Assembly: GCF_030166555.2 (NCBI RefSeq)
Contig: NZ_CP126461.2
DNA: 64,000 bases
Strand: one strand, 5' to 3'
Source of the DNA: Acholeplasma laidlawii_A
GTDB taxonomy: Bacteria > Bacillota_I > Bacilli_A > Acholeplasmatales > Acholeplasmataceae
The notes beneath the pieces were generated by a model that did no database searches, had not been told where the DNA came from, and was given only the letters and a program-made list of their open reading frames with translations. This document shows positions 51,891 to 60,388 of the stretch, piece by piece. A program made the translations under genes and the position numbers. Numbering within the stretch: position 1 is the stretch's first letter; the number at the start of each line of letters is the position of its first letter.

Positions 51891-54386
51891 TTATTCTCCA
51901 TTGTAAGTTTTAAGTAATGTTAAAACTTCATTATACGGTATTGCTTTCGAAATGTAATAACCTTGAATAATATTTACACCAATCTTTTTTAATTGCTCCA
52001 CTTGAACTTTAGTCTCAACACCTTCTGCTATAACATCCACTCCAATGTTTTTACTTAAAGTTACAACCATATTTGCGATAGCCTTAGAATATTTATCAGT
52101 TGTTATATGATCAATAAAGCCTTTGTCTATTTTAATCATATTAATTGGCAAATCTTTTAAATATAGAAGTGAACTATAACCCATTCCAAAGTCATCTAAA
52201 TGTATATCAATCCCTAGTTTTTGTAGTGATTTTAGTTTTTCGGATATCATCTGCAAGGAACTTATCATTGTAGTCTCTGTAATTTCTATTGCAATTCTAC
52301 CAGGTTTTATGTCATATTTTTTAAGCATTCCTTCAACCAAGGATACAAACCCTTTTTGAATCATTTGGACTGGCGAGACGTTCATTGCAATTGTTACATT
52401 ATATTTTTCTAGTTGCTTAGCTAACTTCATTGTTTCTTCCATAGCTATTAAACCTATTTTAACAATCAAATTTGATTCTTCTGCTAATTTAATAAAATCT
52501 TGTGGTTTGACATTTGAAAACTCAGGATTACTCCAACGGATGAGTGATTCGAATGAAACTATCTTATTTCGTGAGATATCAAATTGAGGTTGTAAGTATA
52601 TCTGGAATTCATTTTTCTCAATAGATTGAATTAAACCAAGTTCTACTTTTTTTTGCTGAGAAATTAAGTTTCTTAAAGTTACATCATATCTTACATATTT
52701 AAGTGTTACTGAGTTATTCGCATATTTCAGCGCATTCATTACACGTGTATAGATTTGTTTGGCAGTAATTTCTTCACCCATGATTAACTTAATTTCATAA
52801 ATACCGGCACGTAAATCAAGTTGTAAGTTACTGCCTAAACTTTCAGCCTGAGCTTCTACATTTGTTAGCAAGTCTTCGAACCACTTTTCAACTTGATCAA
52901 TATTCAAACTGTTTTTAAATGTGATAAAGAAGTTATCTACGTACGTGTTAAATATTGAATACTCTACATTTGTTAGTGTTTTTTGAATAATTGTAGAAAA
53001 GTCTTTTAATATTTGATTAGCAGATGATTCTCCAATCAACTTATTAATTCTTTTAAAGTCAGTAACATTTATACCGATGATTGTGTATTTATCATTATAA
53101 ATCGATTTTGTTTTAATTTGTTCATTAAAATACTTCACAAAAAAATTATAGTTTGGTAAATTCGTCACTCTACTTACTAATGCTAGTGATTCATAAGCAC
53201 GCAAATTCATATCTTCTTCTGTCATATTTTCACCTACTAAAATGTAACTAAAGCCCATTTTAATTGGTGTAAGTTTAATATAATAGTTTAATTGATCGGT
53301 TTCTATGAGTATGTTAAATGCGTATAATCTTTTTACTTTATCGATGACTGTAATATCTGCTGATGTATCATCTAGAATAAAGTCCGTTATTTTCTTATAC
53401 TTTTTATAATCAGCGAAAAGCAGTTTAAATGCTTTGTTAAAACTTGTAATTTTACCATGCTTACTAATGCGCATCATTACACGATGATTATAATAAACTT
53501 TTAATCTAGAATTTTCTACTTCGTCAAATTTCAAATAAGTTAAATAGAAAATGACTAGATTAGAAAGTATAAAAATTGTTCCTACAACAATTAGTGCTGC
53601 TAAAAAAAATAAATTGATTTCACCAAACTGGTTGATTAGTTCTTCTTTGGCAAAAAAAGTCAGATAATATAGGGGTAAATCATCTGTTAACGGTGCATAA
53701 GTCATTCCATATTTAGTGCCACTCATTGTGACCCATTTTAGATCACTTTGATTATTTGCGAATGCTTCATTAACTAACGATGTTGTAGAAGCTTGTAAAT
53801 AATCGGATAGAATTTTAGCATTTATTTCATTTTGACTCGCGAGAATCAATCCATTACTTCTAATAATAATCGAATTATATGCATTAGATGGTAGAAATTG
53901 AGAAAGATAATCTCTGGCATCAAAAACACCAATGATGTTATTTATTTTAAAGACTCCATATAATGTATTGTCATTTATACCTTCTAATATTTCACTAAAT
54001 TTATAAAATGTAATATTCATATTGTAAGATTCTTCAAAATCAATAGAACTATACATATAGGTTGTACCATCTATTATAATTCCAGAATCATTTGTATTGT
54101 AAAACTTAATAAAGTTCATATTTCCAAATTTCATAGATTCAAGATTAGTATTTAAAGTATCAACATCACTATATAGTTCAATATAAGATAAAAATTCACT
54201 GTGGTTTTGTTTTAAATTTGAGTTAAGGTTTTCTCTGTACATTTCATGTACTTGGTTACCATAAATACGTGCCTGTTTGGTTGTAAAATCCTGACTATAA
54301 TATAGATAAAATGAAAAGAACACGCCCATAACTAGCGCATATAATATAAGCATTGATAATAAAGTTTTTGTAATATAGTTTCTCAT
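51891..54386 (-). CDS. Membrane sensor c-di-GMP phosphodiesterase (degenerate GGDEF, intact EAL)
   Basis: 831 residues. Two membrane helices (about 8-30 and 260-285) enclose an extracytoplasmic sensor of about 230 residues, probably Cache-like. A PAS-like stretch follows, then a GGDEF domain whose signature is NTYVDNFFITF (about 482), so no cyclase activity is expected. The C-terminal EAL domain looks complete: FESLIRW, MNVSPVQM, IEITETTM, LDDFGMGYSSL, MIKIDKGFID, IAEGVET and QGYYISKAIP. It should hydrolyse c-di-GMP in answer to an external signal. It is the first gene of a two-gene unit with its own promoter, next to a c-di-GMP riboswitch. Confidence 0.93.
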   Translation of the reverse strand: MRNYITKTLLSMLILYALVMGVFFSFYLYYSQDFTTKQARIYGNQVHEMYRENLNSNLKQNHSEFLSYIELYSDVDTLNTNLESMKFGNMNFIKFYNTNDSGIIIDGTTYMYSSIDFEESYNMNITFYKFSEILEGINDNTLYGVFKINNIIGVFDARDYLSQFLPSNAYNSIIIRSNGLILASQNEINAKILSDYLQASTTSLVNEAFANNQSDLKWVTMSGTKYGMTYAPLTDDLPLYYLTFFAKEELINQFGEINLFFLAALIVVGTIFILSNLVIFYLTYLKFDEVENSRLKVYYNHRVMMRISKHGKITSFNKAFKLLFADYKKYKKITDFILDDTSADITVIDKVKRLYAFNILIETDQLNYYIKLTPIKMGFSYILVGENMTEEDMNLRAYESLALVSRVTNLPNYNFFVKYFNEQIKTKSIYNDKYTIIGINVTDFKRINKLIGESSANQILKDFSTIIQKTLTNVEYSIFNTYVDNFFITFKNSLNIDQVEKWFEDLLTNVEAQAESLGSNLQLDLRAGIYEIKLIMGEEITAKQIYTRVMNALKYANNSVTLKYVRYDVTLRNLISQQKKVELGLIQSIEKNEFQIYLQPQFDISRNKIVSFESLIRWSNPEFSNVKPQDFIKLAEESNLIVKIGLIAMEETMKLAKQLEKYNVTIAMNVSPVQMIQKGFVSLVEGMLKKYDIKPGRIAIEITETTMISSLQMISEKLKSLQKLGIDIHLDDFGMGYSSLLYLKDLPINMIKIDKGFIDHITTDKYSKAIANMVVTLSKNIGVDVIAEGVETKVQVEQLKKIGVNIIQGYYISKAIPYNEVLTLLKTYNGE

Positions 54387-54421
54387 TTACACCTCTAAGC
54401 ACATTTCTTTCCTATATTTTA

Positions 54422-54450
54422 ATAATAACACATAAATAGAAATGTGTAAA
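54422..54450 (-). promoter_or_regulatory. Promoter of the EAL gene pair
   Basis: Minus strand: TTTACA (54445-54450), 17-bp spacer with TG one base before TATTAT (54422-54427). Both hexamers match consensus at five of six positions. Confidence 0.75.
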
Positions 54451-54476
54451 CTAAACCACGTGATAACACTAAATCA

Positions 54477-54514
54477 AAAAATACCACTTAAACTAGCCAT
54501 TTATGTGGTATTTT
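54477..54514 (-). terminator. Intrinsic terminator of the NYN gene operon
   Basis: A 10-bp stem (54477-54486 with 54505-54514, AAAATACCAC) with an 18-nt loop, followed by TTTTTGATTT on the minus strand, just past the stop at 54523. Confidence 0.75.
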
Positions 54515-54522
54515 AATTACTC

Positions 54523-55245
54523 TTATTTAATTCGAATATATGCTACCTTATCTTCATTCTTAACTTCAAAGTCTTTAAATGTTTTAAAGAAGTTTAAAGC
54601 TTTTAGTTTAGAACCATAGTTTACAGGGTCAAAACCAGGGCTTTTCTTTCTTAGTTGGTCAGCGACTATACTCCAGTACGCCCAACCATCATCTTCTAAG
54701 TTGTCTTCAATAATTTTTTTAACTTCTTTGATAATTGTTTCCTTTTTAGGGATTAAAGAGTTACCATTTTTATCTTTACGTTCTTTTTTAGGTTCTAGTG
54801 CTTCTAGAATTTGGTCGATGTAGTAAAAACGTTCATAAGAATTAACTAATACTTCTGGAGTTTTTGACTCACCCATACCAATGAGATACATATTATCTTC
54901 TTTTAATCTAATAATTAATTTTGTAAAGTCAGAATCACTTGAGACGATACAAAATGCATTCACCTTATTAGAATAGAGAAGATCCATAGCATCAATAACT
55001 AACGTAAAGTCTGTGGCATTACCTTTATTTGATAGGTTTGCATATTGTTGGACGAAGGTAAGGCTGAATTTTTCAGCCTTACTACGCCATGTTTTTAATC
55101 TTTCTTGACTCCAATCCCCATAAACTCGGGCATTGGTAATTTTTCCATGTTTGTTAGCTTCATTTATAATAATATCTAAATAAATTGGTGAGATATTATC
55201 TGCATCAATTAAGAGTGCAATCGTATAATCTCTATCTGACCTCAT
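54523..55245 (-). CDS. NYN-domain putative ribonuclease with OST-HTH/LOTUS-like C-terminus
   Basis: 240 residues. The N-terminal NYN (PIN-like) domain has the acidic residues ALLIDADNISP and IVSSDSDFTKLI plus GNATDFTLVIDAMDLL. After a K-rich linker (about 155-175) comes a winged-helix segment, DDGWAYWSIVADQLRKKSPGFDPVNYGSKLKALNFFKTF, typical of OST-HTH/LOTUS RNA-binding domains. Members are thought to cleave or bind RNA. The start overlaps the DegV gene's end by 4 nt. Confidence 0.9.
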   Translation of the reverse strand: MRSDRDYTIALLIDADNISPIYLDIIINEANKHGKITNARVYGDWSQERLKTWRSKAEKFSLTFVQQYANLSNKGNATDFTLVIDAMDLLYSNKVNAFCIVSSDSDFTKLIIRLKEDNMYLIGMGESKTPEVLVNSYERFYYIDQILEALEPKKERKDKNGNSLIPKKETIIKEVKKIIEDNLEDDGWAYWSIVADQLRKKSPGFDPVNYGSKLKALNFFKTFKDFEVKNEDKVAYIRIK

Positions 55246-56114
55246 CTATTTTGACCTATAAAGAACAGTGCAAGTGTACCATGTCCTGCATGAGCACCAA
55301 TAACTGGACCTAATGTATTAATTAAAAGGAACTCAACATCAAAATGTTCTTTAATCATTTCAGCTAATTTATTTGCATCTTCAAGTGCATTTGCATGAGA
55401 GATAAATACTGTTTGCTTACCAGGTTTAGCGGTTTTTTGCATTTCCTCGAATAAACCTTTAACTGCTCGTTTACGTCCAATTGCTTTGTGACGTGAGATG
55501 AGTTTACCTTCATCTGAAACGTGTAGGATAGGTTTAATGTTTGCAACCGTTGCAATAAAACCTGCAACTTTTGAAACACGGCCACCACGTACTAAATGAG
55601 ATATATCATCTACTGTAAACCAATGAGCAACCGTAGGTGCTAACTTACTTGCAAATTCATAAGTTTCTTCAATGGTTAGTTTTTTATCCATTGCCTCTTT
55701 GGCAGTTAAATAGACAATTAATCCTTCACCTAATGAAGCTGCTTTAGTATCAAGTAACATAATTTTTCTATCTTTAAATGTTTCTCTTAGTTCTTCTGCA
55801 GCAATTCTTGCGCTATTAAATGTCCCTGATAATGCGGATGAGAATGCTAGAATTAAAACATCTTGTCCTGACTTTAAGATAGGTGTTAATGTTTCAACAT
55901 ACTCTTCAGGGTTTACCTGGGAAGTTGTTGGTTTTGCTCCATTTTTAAGTTTTTCAAAAAACTCTGTAGGGTCAAGTGCTCTATTGTCTAAGTAGTTCAT
56001 GTACTCTTTACCATCTAAATTAAATTTTAGTGGCATTACATGTAACTTGAGTTCTTGTGCGATATGTTCAGGTAAATCCGTTGTAGAGTCTGTTAAAATT
56101 ATAAATTTTGACAT
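55242..56114 (-). CDS. DegV family fatty-acid-binding protein
   Basis: 290 residues, full length. It opens FIILTDSTTDLPEHIA and carries the fatty-acid pocket motifs PTTSQVNPEEYVE, FSSALSGTFNSARIAAEEL and the C-terminal HAGHGTLALFFIG. DegV/FakB proteins bind fatty acids; FakB presents them to the FakA kinase for use in phospholipids, which would suit a fatty-acid scavenger. No fakA is in the window. It lies 2 nt from the PHP phosphatase gene. Confidence 0.93.
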   Translation of the reverse strand: MSKFIILTDSTTDLPEHIAQELKLHVMPLKFNLDGKEYMNYLDNRALDPTEFFEKLKNGAKPTTSQVNPEEYVETLTPILKSGQDVLILAFSSALSGTFNSARIAAEELRETFKDRKIMLLDTKAASLGEGLIVYLTAKEAMDKKLTIEETYEFASKLAPTVAHWFTVDDISHLVRGGRVSKVAGFIATVANIKPILHVSDEGKLISRHKAIGRKRAVKGLFEEMQKTAKPGKQTVFISHANALEDANKLAEMIKEHFDVEFLLINTLGPVIGAHAGHGTLALFFIGQNR

Positions 56115-56116
56115 TT

Positions 56117-56776
56117 TTATACCTCTAATACTTTCATTTTAAAATCTTTCGGTGCTTTTTTTAAAGCTTCCATCAAATTGGGTTTTCTACATTCTAGATT
56201 ATGACAATCACTAGCGATGATATCCACAAAACCTTTTTTGAAGTATCTTTGAGCTTGTTTTTTTAATACTCTTCCATTTAAACCTAAGATTGCGCCACTA
56301 TTAACTTGAATGATCGCCCCTAGTGATCTTATACGTTCTACATCAAACATATCTAGATATAAGTAACGTTCAATGTGCGCTATGATTGGTGTAAATCCTT
56401 TGGCAACTAAGTTGTAAACAATATCCTGAATAGGTTCTTTATTTTGAACAGAAAATTCTATTAATAGATATTTTTCTTTGAAACCTTGAAAAACAAAGTT
56501 ATGATACTCTTTAGATTTTTCTTGATTAAATTTAACTTCATATCCTAAGTAAAGCGTCATTTCTGGTAAATCTACTTCAACACGTTTTTTCAAATCATAA
56601 AATAGTTTATCATATTCTTTTGACGAAACTTTTTGGCTACTATTATGTACATGTGGAGTAATTACCACTTTATTTACACCACTTTGTAGTTGATGTTTTA
56701 AAACTGCAAGTGCCTCTTCATATGTTTGTACACCATCATCTACACCAGGTAAAATGTGTGTATGTATGTCCATCAT
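56117..56776 (-). CDS. PHP-type protein tyrosine phosphatase (CpsB/YwqE-like)
   Basis: 219 residues from ATG 56774-56776 (MMDIHTHILPGVDDG). A longer frame from 56809 would overlap the kinase gene and adds a sequence not found in the family. The metal-binding histidines and acids are DIHTHILPGVDDG, TPHVH, IEFSVQN, IIAHIERY and ASDCHN, the CpsB pattern. It removes phosphate from the tyrosine cluster of the partner BY-kinase encoded 4 nt upstream. In Gram-positives the pair controls polysaccharide export. Confidence 0.9.
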   Translation of the reverse strand: MMDIHTHILPGVDDGVQTYEEALAVLKHQLQSGVNKVVITPHVHNSSQKVSSKEYDKLFYDLKKRVEVDLPEMTLYLGYEVKFNQEKSKEYHNFVFQGFKEKYLLIEFSVQNKEPIQDIVYNLVAKGFTPIIAHIERYLYLDMFDVERIRSLGAIIQVNSGAILGLNGRVLKKQAQRYFKKGFVDIIASDCHNLECRKPNLMEALKKAPKDFKMKVLEV

Positions 56777-56780
56777 ATAC

Positions 56781-58277
56781 TTATGATTTTTCCTTGTCAA
56801 AATCATCATCTAGTGATGAATTATATCCATAACCATAGCCATATGTATAAGATAATATATCACTATTTTTAACATCTACTTGCGTAAATGCTATCCCAAT
56901 AATATTCACCTTGTTTTGTTTTAGAGTTTGGATAGCTTCGTTAATAACTGTACGTTTCGTCTCATTTTGAGCAACTATAAATAATACACCATCAGCTAAT
57001 CTTGAAATATATAAGGCATCAGAAACTGCCATTGTTGGAGGTGCATCTAGTAAAACATAATCAAATTCTGTTCTTAATCTAGCAATTAAGTCCTTTAATT
57101 TTTGTGCCTCTAAGACGTTTACAACCGCAGTTGTACGTTCGCCTGCAACAATATAGTGAACACTAAACTTCTCAGAATAATTAACTAATGTTTTGTAGTC
57201 GATTTTACCAGTTAAGTAATCTGTTACACCATTTTCATTGGGTGCTCTAAAAACCCTATTAATTTTAGGTTTTCTTAAATCTAAGTCTACAATAACGACT
57301 TTTTTTCCTTTTTTACCAATTAAATGGGCAACGTTAGAAATAAATGTGGTTTTACCTGCACCAGCAAGTGTTGAAGTAAATTGAATAACCTTAAAATTAC
57401 CATCAACGTTGATATACTCTAAATTCACTAATGCCTTTTGAAAGGATTCTGCAGTATAAGACATGGGTGATTCATACGTTACTAAGTGATCATATTCAGC
57501 AATACGATCTTTTTGGAATAATTTACGTCTTCTCATTTTTTTCTTCCCCTCTTTAATAGTAAACTCTGGAATAACACCAATAACTTGAATACCAGTACCT
57601 TGTTCAAGTTGCTCTTTGGTCATATATGAGTTATTAAATAAGTGTTTTATAAATGCTAAGCCTATACCAATAATTGCACCACCCATTAAACCTACAATGA
57701 TATATAAAATTCTATTTGGTGAATCATCAACCGGATCACTTGCTGGTGATAACTCAATGAATGAGTCTTCAAACATTAAAATATCATTTTCTATTAAAAT
57801 TGTAGTTAAGATTGATGTAATCACTTGAGTAAAATCACGATTTGAATGGCTATAACTAAATTTAACAATAAAAGATGTACTTGATGAAGCAACTGATATA
57901 TTCCTAATAATGTCACGGTCTGATATCGAATCAAGTAGAATTTGATGTTCTACATTTGTGATTAAACTATAATATTCTTCAGTTCTTAGTTTTCTTACAA
58001 CATGAGGACTTCTTGCAAATTCTGCTGCGGTATCAAGTAATCTTTGTGAATTGATTAAAGTATTAGAATCAACTCTTTCAGTAGACACAGGTACCTGAAC
58101 GAGTATTTCAGAAGTTGATTTATATCTATCTTCTACAAAGCGACTTACATAAGCAAATGTAAGTACACCTAATAATAATGTGAAAAACGTAATCATAATC
58201 CAGTTTAACTTAATAATAGATATAATATCCATTAAACTTAGACCGGACTCCTGATTTTCTTTATTTTCTAAATCCAT
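56781..58277 (-). CDS. Fused Wzz/CpsC modulator and BY-type tyrosine kinase (CpsD)
   Basis: 498 residues: a Wzz domain with membrane helices about 28-48 and 192-212 and the intervening external region, fused to a BY-kinase with Walker A STLAGAGKTT (about 300-309), Walker A' VVIVDLDLRKP (about 327) and Walker B YVLLDAPP (about 405). It ends with a tyrosine cluster, YTYGYGYGYNSS, the usual autophosphorylation tail. Gram-positive systems commonly split this into CpsC and CpsD; the fused form is like proteobacterial Wzc. No polysaccharide polymerase or glycosyltransferase gene is nearby, so the controlled process is unclear. Confidence 0.92.
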   Translation of the reverse strand: MDLENKENQESGLSLMDIISIIKLNWIMITFFTLLLGVLTFAYVSRFVEDRYKSTSEILVQVPVSTERVDSNTLINSQRLLDTAAEFARSPHVVRKLRTEEYYSLITNVEHQILLDSISDRDIIRNISVASSSTSFIVKFSYSHSNRDFTQVITSILTTILIENDILMFEDSFIELSPASDPVDDSPNRILYIIVGLMGGAIIGIGLAFIKHLFNNSYMTKEQLEQGTGIQVIGVIPEFTIKEGKKKMRRRKLFQKDRIAEYDHLVTYESPMSYTAESFQKALVNLEYINVDGNFKVIQFTSTLAGAGKTTFISNVAHLIGKKGKKVVIVDLDLRKPKINRVFRAPNENGVTDYLTGKIDYKTLVNYSEKFSVHYIVAGERTTAVVNVLEAQKLKDLIARLRTEFDYVLLDAPPTMAVSDALYISRLADGVLFIVAQNETKRTVINEAIQTLKQNKVNIIGIAFTQVDVKNSDILSYTYGYGYGYNSSLDDDFDKEKS

Positions 58278-58319
58278 ATAAAAATCTCCCTTTTTAATTA
58301 GCTCTTATTTGGTTAACTT

Positions 58320-58325
58320 ATTATA
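58320..58325 (-). promoter_or_regulatory. Extended -10 promoter of the tyrosine kinase operon
   Basis: TATAAT on the minus strand preceded by TG one base upstream; no clear -35. It lies about 45 nt before the kinase ATG, which has a GGGAG ribosome site. Confidence 0.55.
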
Positions 58326-58334
58326 ACACACTAG

Positions 58335-60089
58335 CTATGCTTTTTTTAACAAATTTATTACTTGATCAATATTTTTTTCAATCATTTTAAGAGAATCTGT
58401 CCAAAATGATTTTTCTGTAATATCAATACCCATAGATAATGCCACATCTTCTGCATCTGCCATTGTTGTTAATTTTAGTAGTTTATCATAGTTTTTAATG
58501 AATGCTGGTTTGTCTTTTAAGTATTGTGCATATAAGCCTTTACCAAAAAGTAACCCAAATGCATAAGGGAAGTTATAGAAGTTTAATCCTGCACTATAAT
58601 AGTGTCCTTTAACTAACCACATATATGGATGTAGGTTTTGATGATCTAAGCCATCTTGATATGCTTCTTTTTGAGCCTCTAACATCCAAGTTTTCATTTC
58701 ATGTTTAGAAATTGGACGGTTTGCACTTTCAAATACTCTTGATTCAAATAGGAAACGAGAAAGAATATCAATAATTACTTGTGTATCTCCTTGTAAGCCC
58801 ATTTCTAAAATAGATAATTTTTCATTATCATCTTTCACACTTGAAAGTAGGTAATCATTCATAATAGCCTCACAGAAAATTGATGCAGTTTCTGCTAATG
58901 GCATTGAGTAACTCCAGTCAAGTGGTGCGTTATCAGAAATTATTTCACCGTGATAAGCATGTCCTAATTCATGAGCAAGTGTAGATACATTATCCAGTGC
59001 ACCAGTAAAGTTTAACAATATTCTTGATTGACCAATTTGAGGTTGATTTGAACAGAATGCACCACCACGTTTACCCTTTTTAGGGTATACGTCAATCCAA
59101 TTTTTATCAAATGTTTTTTGTGCAAAGTTACCAAGTTTTGGTGAGAATGATGTAAATGCATTAAACACTAATGACTTAGCCTCATCATAGGTATATGTTT
59201 TGTTTAAGTTACCTACAGGAGCAAACATATCATACCAAGGTAAGCTACCTTTATGTCCTAAGTACTTAGCTTTTGCTTTTAAGTAGTTAGCAAATTGTGG
59301 TCTAAAGTCTTTCATTGCAGAAATCATTGCATCCAATGTTTCTTTTTTCATATTGGATTGATCAAGTGTTTTTTCTAATGCAGACTCATAACCTCTTAAT
59401 TCATTCATAGTGTTAACTTCACGCTTGATGTTAGTTAATGCAAGCGCAACAAAGTCATCTACTTTTTCATATGCTTCTAACTCTTTTTCATACGCAAGTT
59501 TACGTAATTTTTGATCGTTATCATATGCCATATTTCTAACATCTGAAAAAGTTTTTTCTTCACCGTTAATTTCAATCATCATATTAGATGTTGCAAGTGT
59601 TTGGATTTGACTCCATGAACGTGAGCCTATCTCACTTAATTTTGAGTAAAGTGATTCTTCAGCTTCACTTAGTAAGTGCTTAGCACCTTCTTGGTCTTTC
59701 TTTAGGTTGTATAAGTATTTATTTATCATTTCAGATTTGGTTGCTAGTTCATCTAAATTTAGAGTTGTTAAATATCTACTAAAGACTACACTTGGTTTTG
59801 TTAGACCTCTATAAATCTCACTTAATTTAGATAAATAGCCTAGTGCTTCATTATTAGATACATCAGTAGATGATGTAAGGGAAGCAAAACTTCCAATCGT
59901 ACGACCTAATACAGTGATTTTCTCATCAAATTTAAGTGCTTCTTCAATGTATTTAACATCGTCCTTAACTTCACTTGTTAAATGCTTTGCCATAGATTGA
60001 ACTAACGCTTCTAGTTTAGTTAAATCATTTTTGAAGGTTTCATCAAAACCTTTATATAAATCGTTTAAATCCCAGTTGATTGCTTTCAT
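58335..60089 (-). CDS. pepF: Oligoendopeptidase F (M3 family)
   Basis: 584 residues, near the usual 600. The zinc motif is HELGH in STLAHELGHAYHG with the third ligand glutamate expected in PLAETASIFCEAIM. The N-terminal helical region and the DGLDHQNLHPYMWLVKGHYYSAGLNFYNFPYAFG block are typical of PepF. It cleaves peptides of 7-17 residues in the cytoplasm, part of peptide use along with PepT. It starts 19 nt before the small lipoprotein gene's end in the same strand order. Confidence 0.96.
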   Translation of the reverse strand: MKAINWDLNDLYKGFDETFKNDLTKLEALVQSMAKHLTSEVKDDVKYIEEALKFDEKITVLGRTIGSFASLTSSTDVSNNEALGYLSKLSEIYRGLTKPSVVFSRYLTTLNLDELATKSEMINKYLYNLKKDQEGAKHLLSEAEESLYSKLSEIGSRSWSQIQTLATSNMMIEINGEEKTFSDVRNMAYDNDQKLRKLAYEKELEAYEKVDDFVALALTNIKREVNTMNELRGYESALEKTLDQSNMKKETLDAMISAMKDFRPQFANYLKAKAKYLGHKGSLPWYDMFAPVGNLNKTYTYDEAKSLVFNAFTSFSPKLGNFAQKTFDKNWIDVYPKKGKRGGAFCSNQPQIGQSRILLNFTGALDNVSTLAHELGHAYHGEIISDNAPLDWSYSMPLAETASIFCEAIMNDYLLSSVKDDNEKLSILEMGLQGDTQVIIDILSRFLFESRVFESANRPISKHEMKTWMLEAQKEAYQDGLDHQNLHPYMWLVKGHYYSAGLNFYNFPYAFGLLFGKGLYAQYLKDKPAFIKNYDKLLKLTTMADAEDVALSMGIDITEKSFWTDSLKMIEKNIDQVINLLKKA

Positions 60090-60108
60090 GTTTATTGTCC
60101 TTTTTATT

Positions 60109-60387
60109 TTATGGTGTTTGAATATTTAAATATGTAATACGTTCTTTTGACATGATGATATTATGACTATGTGTTAGTAGATTGTTTTGATCTTTTGTAT
60201 AGATTTCTATCATACCATCTTCATAATCTTTCCAACGCTCTATTTCTACTTCTACATAGAGTCCATCACTAATTTCTATGTATGCGTAGTTATAGGTATA
60301 ATTTCCCCATCCCATATCTTGGTTACCACAAGCAACCAGTGCAAATACAGATGTTAGTACTACAAAAAGTGTTATTATTTTATTCAT
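60109..60387 (-). CDS. Small lipoprotein of unknown function
   Basis: 92 residues with a lipoprotein signal MNKIITLFVVLTSVFALVAC, lipidated C20. The mature 72 residues are rich in Y, W and acidic residues (YTYNYAYIEISDGLYVEVEIERW) and predicted beta. I do not recognise a family. It begins 1 nt after the uvrB stop, so it shares that transcript, with pepF following. Confidence 0.7.
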   Translation of the reverse strand: MNKIITLFVVLTSVFALVACGNQDMGWGNYTYNYAYIEISDGLYVEVEIERWKDYEDGMIEIYTKDQNNLLTHSHNIIMSKERITYLNIQTP

Positions 60388-60388
60388 T

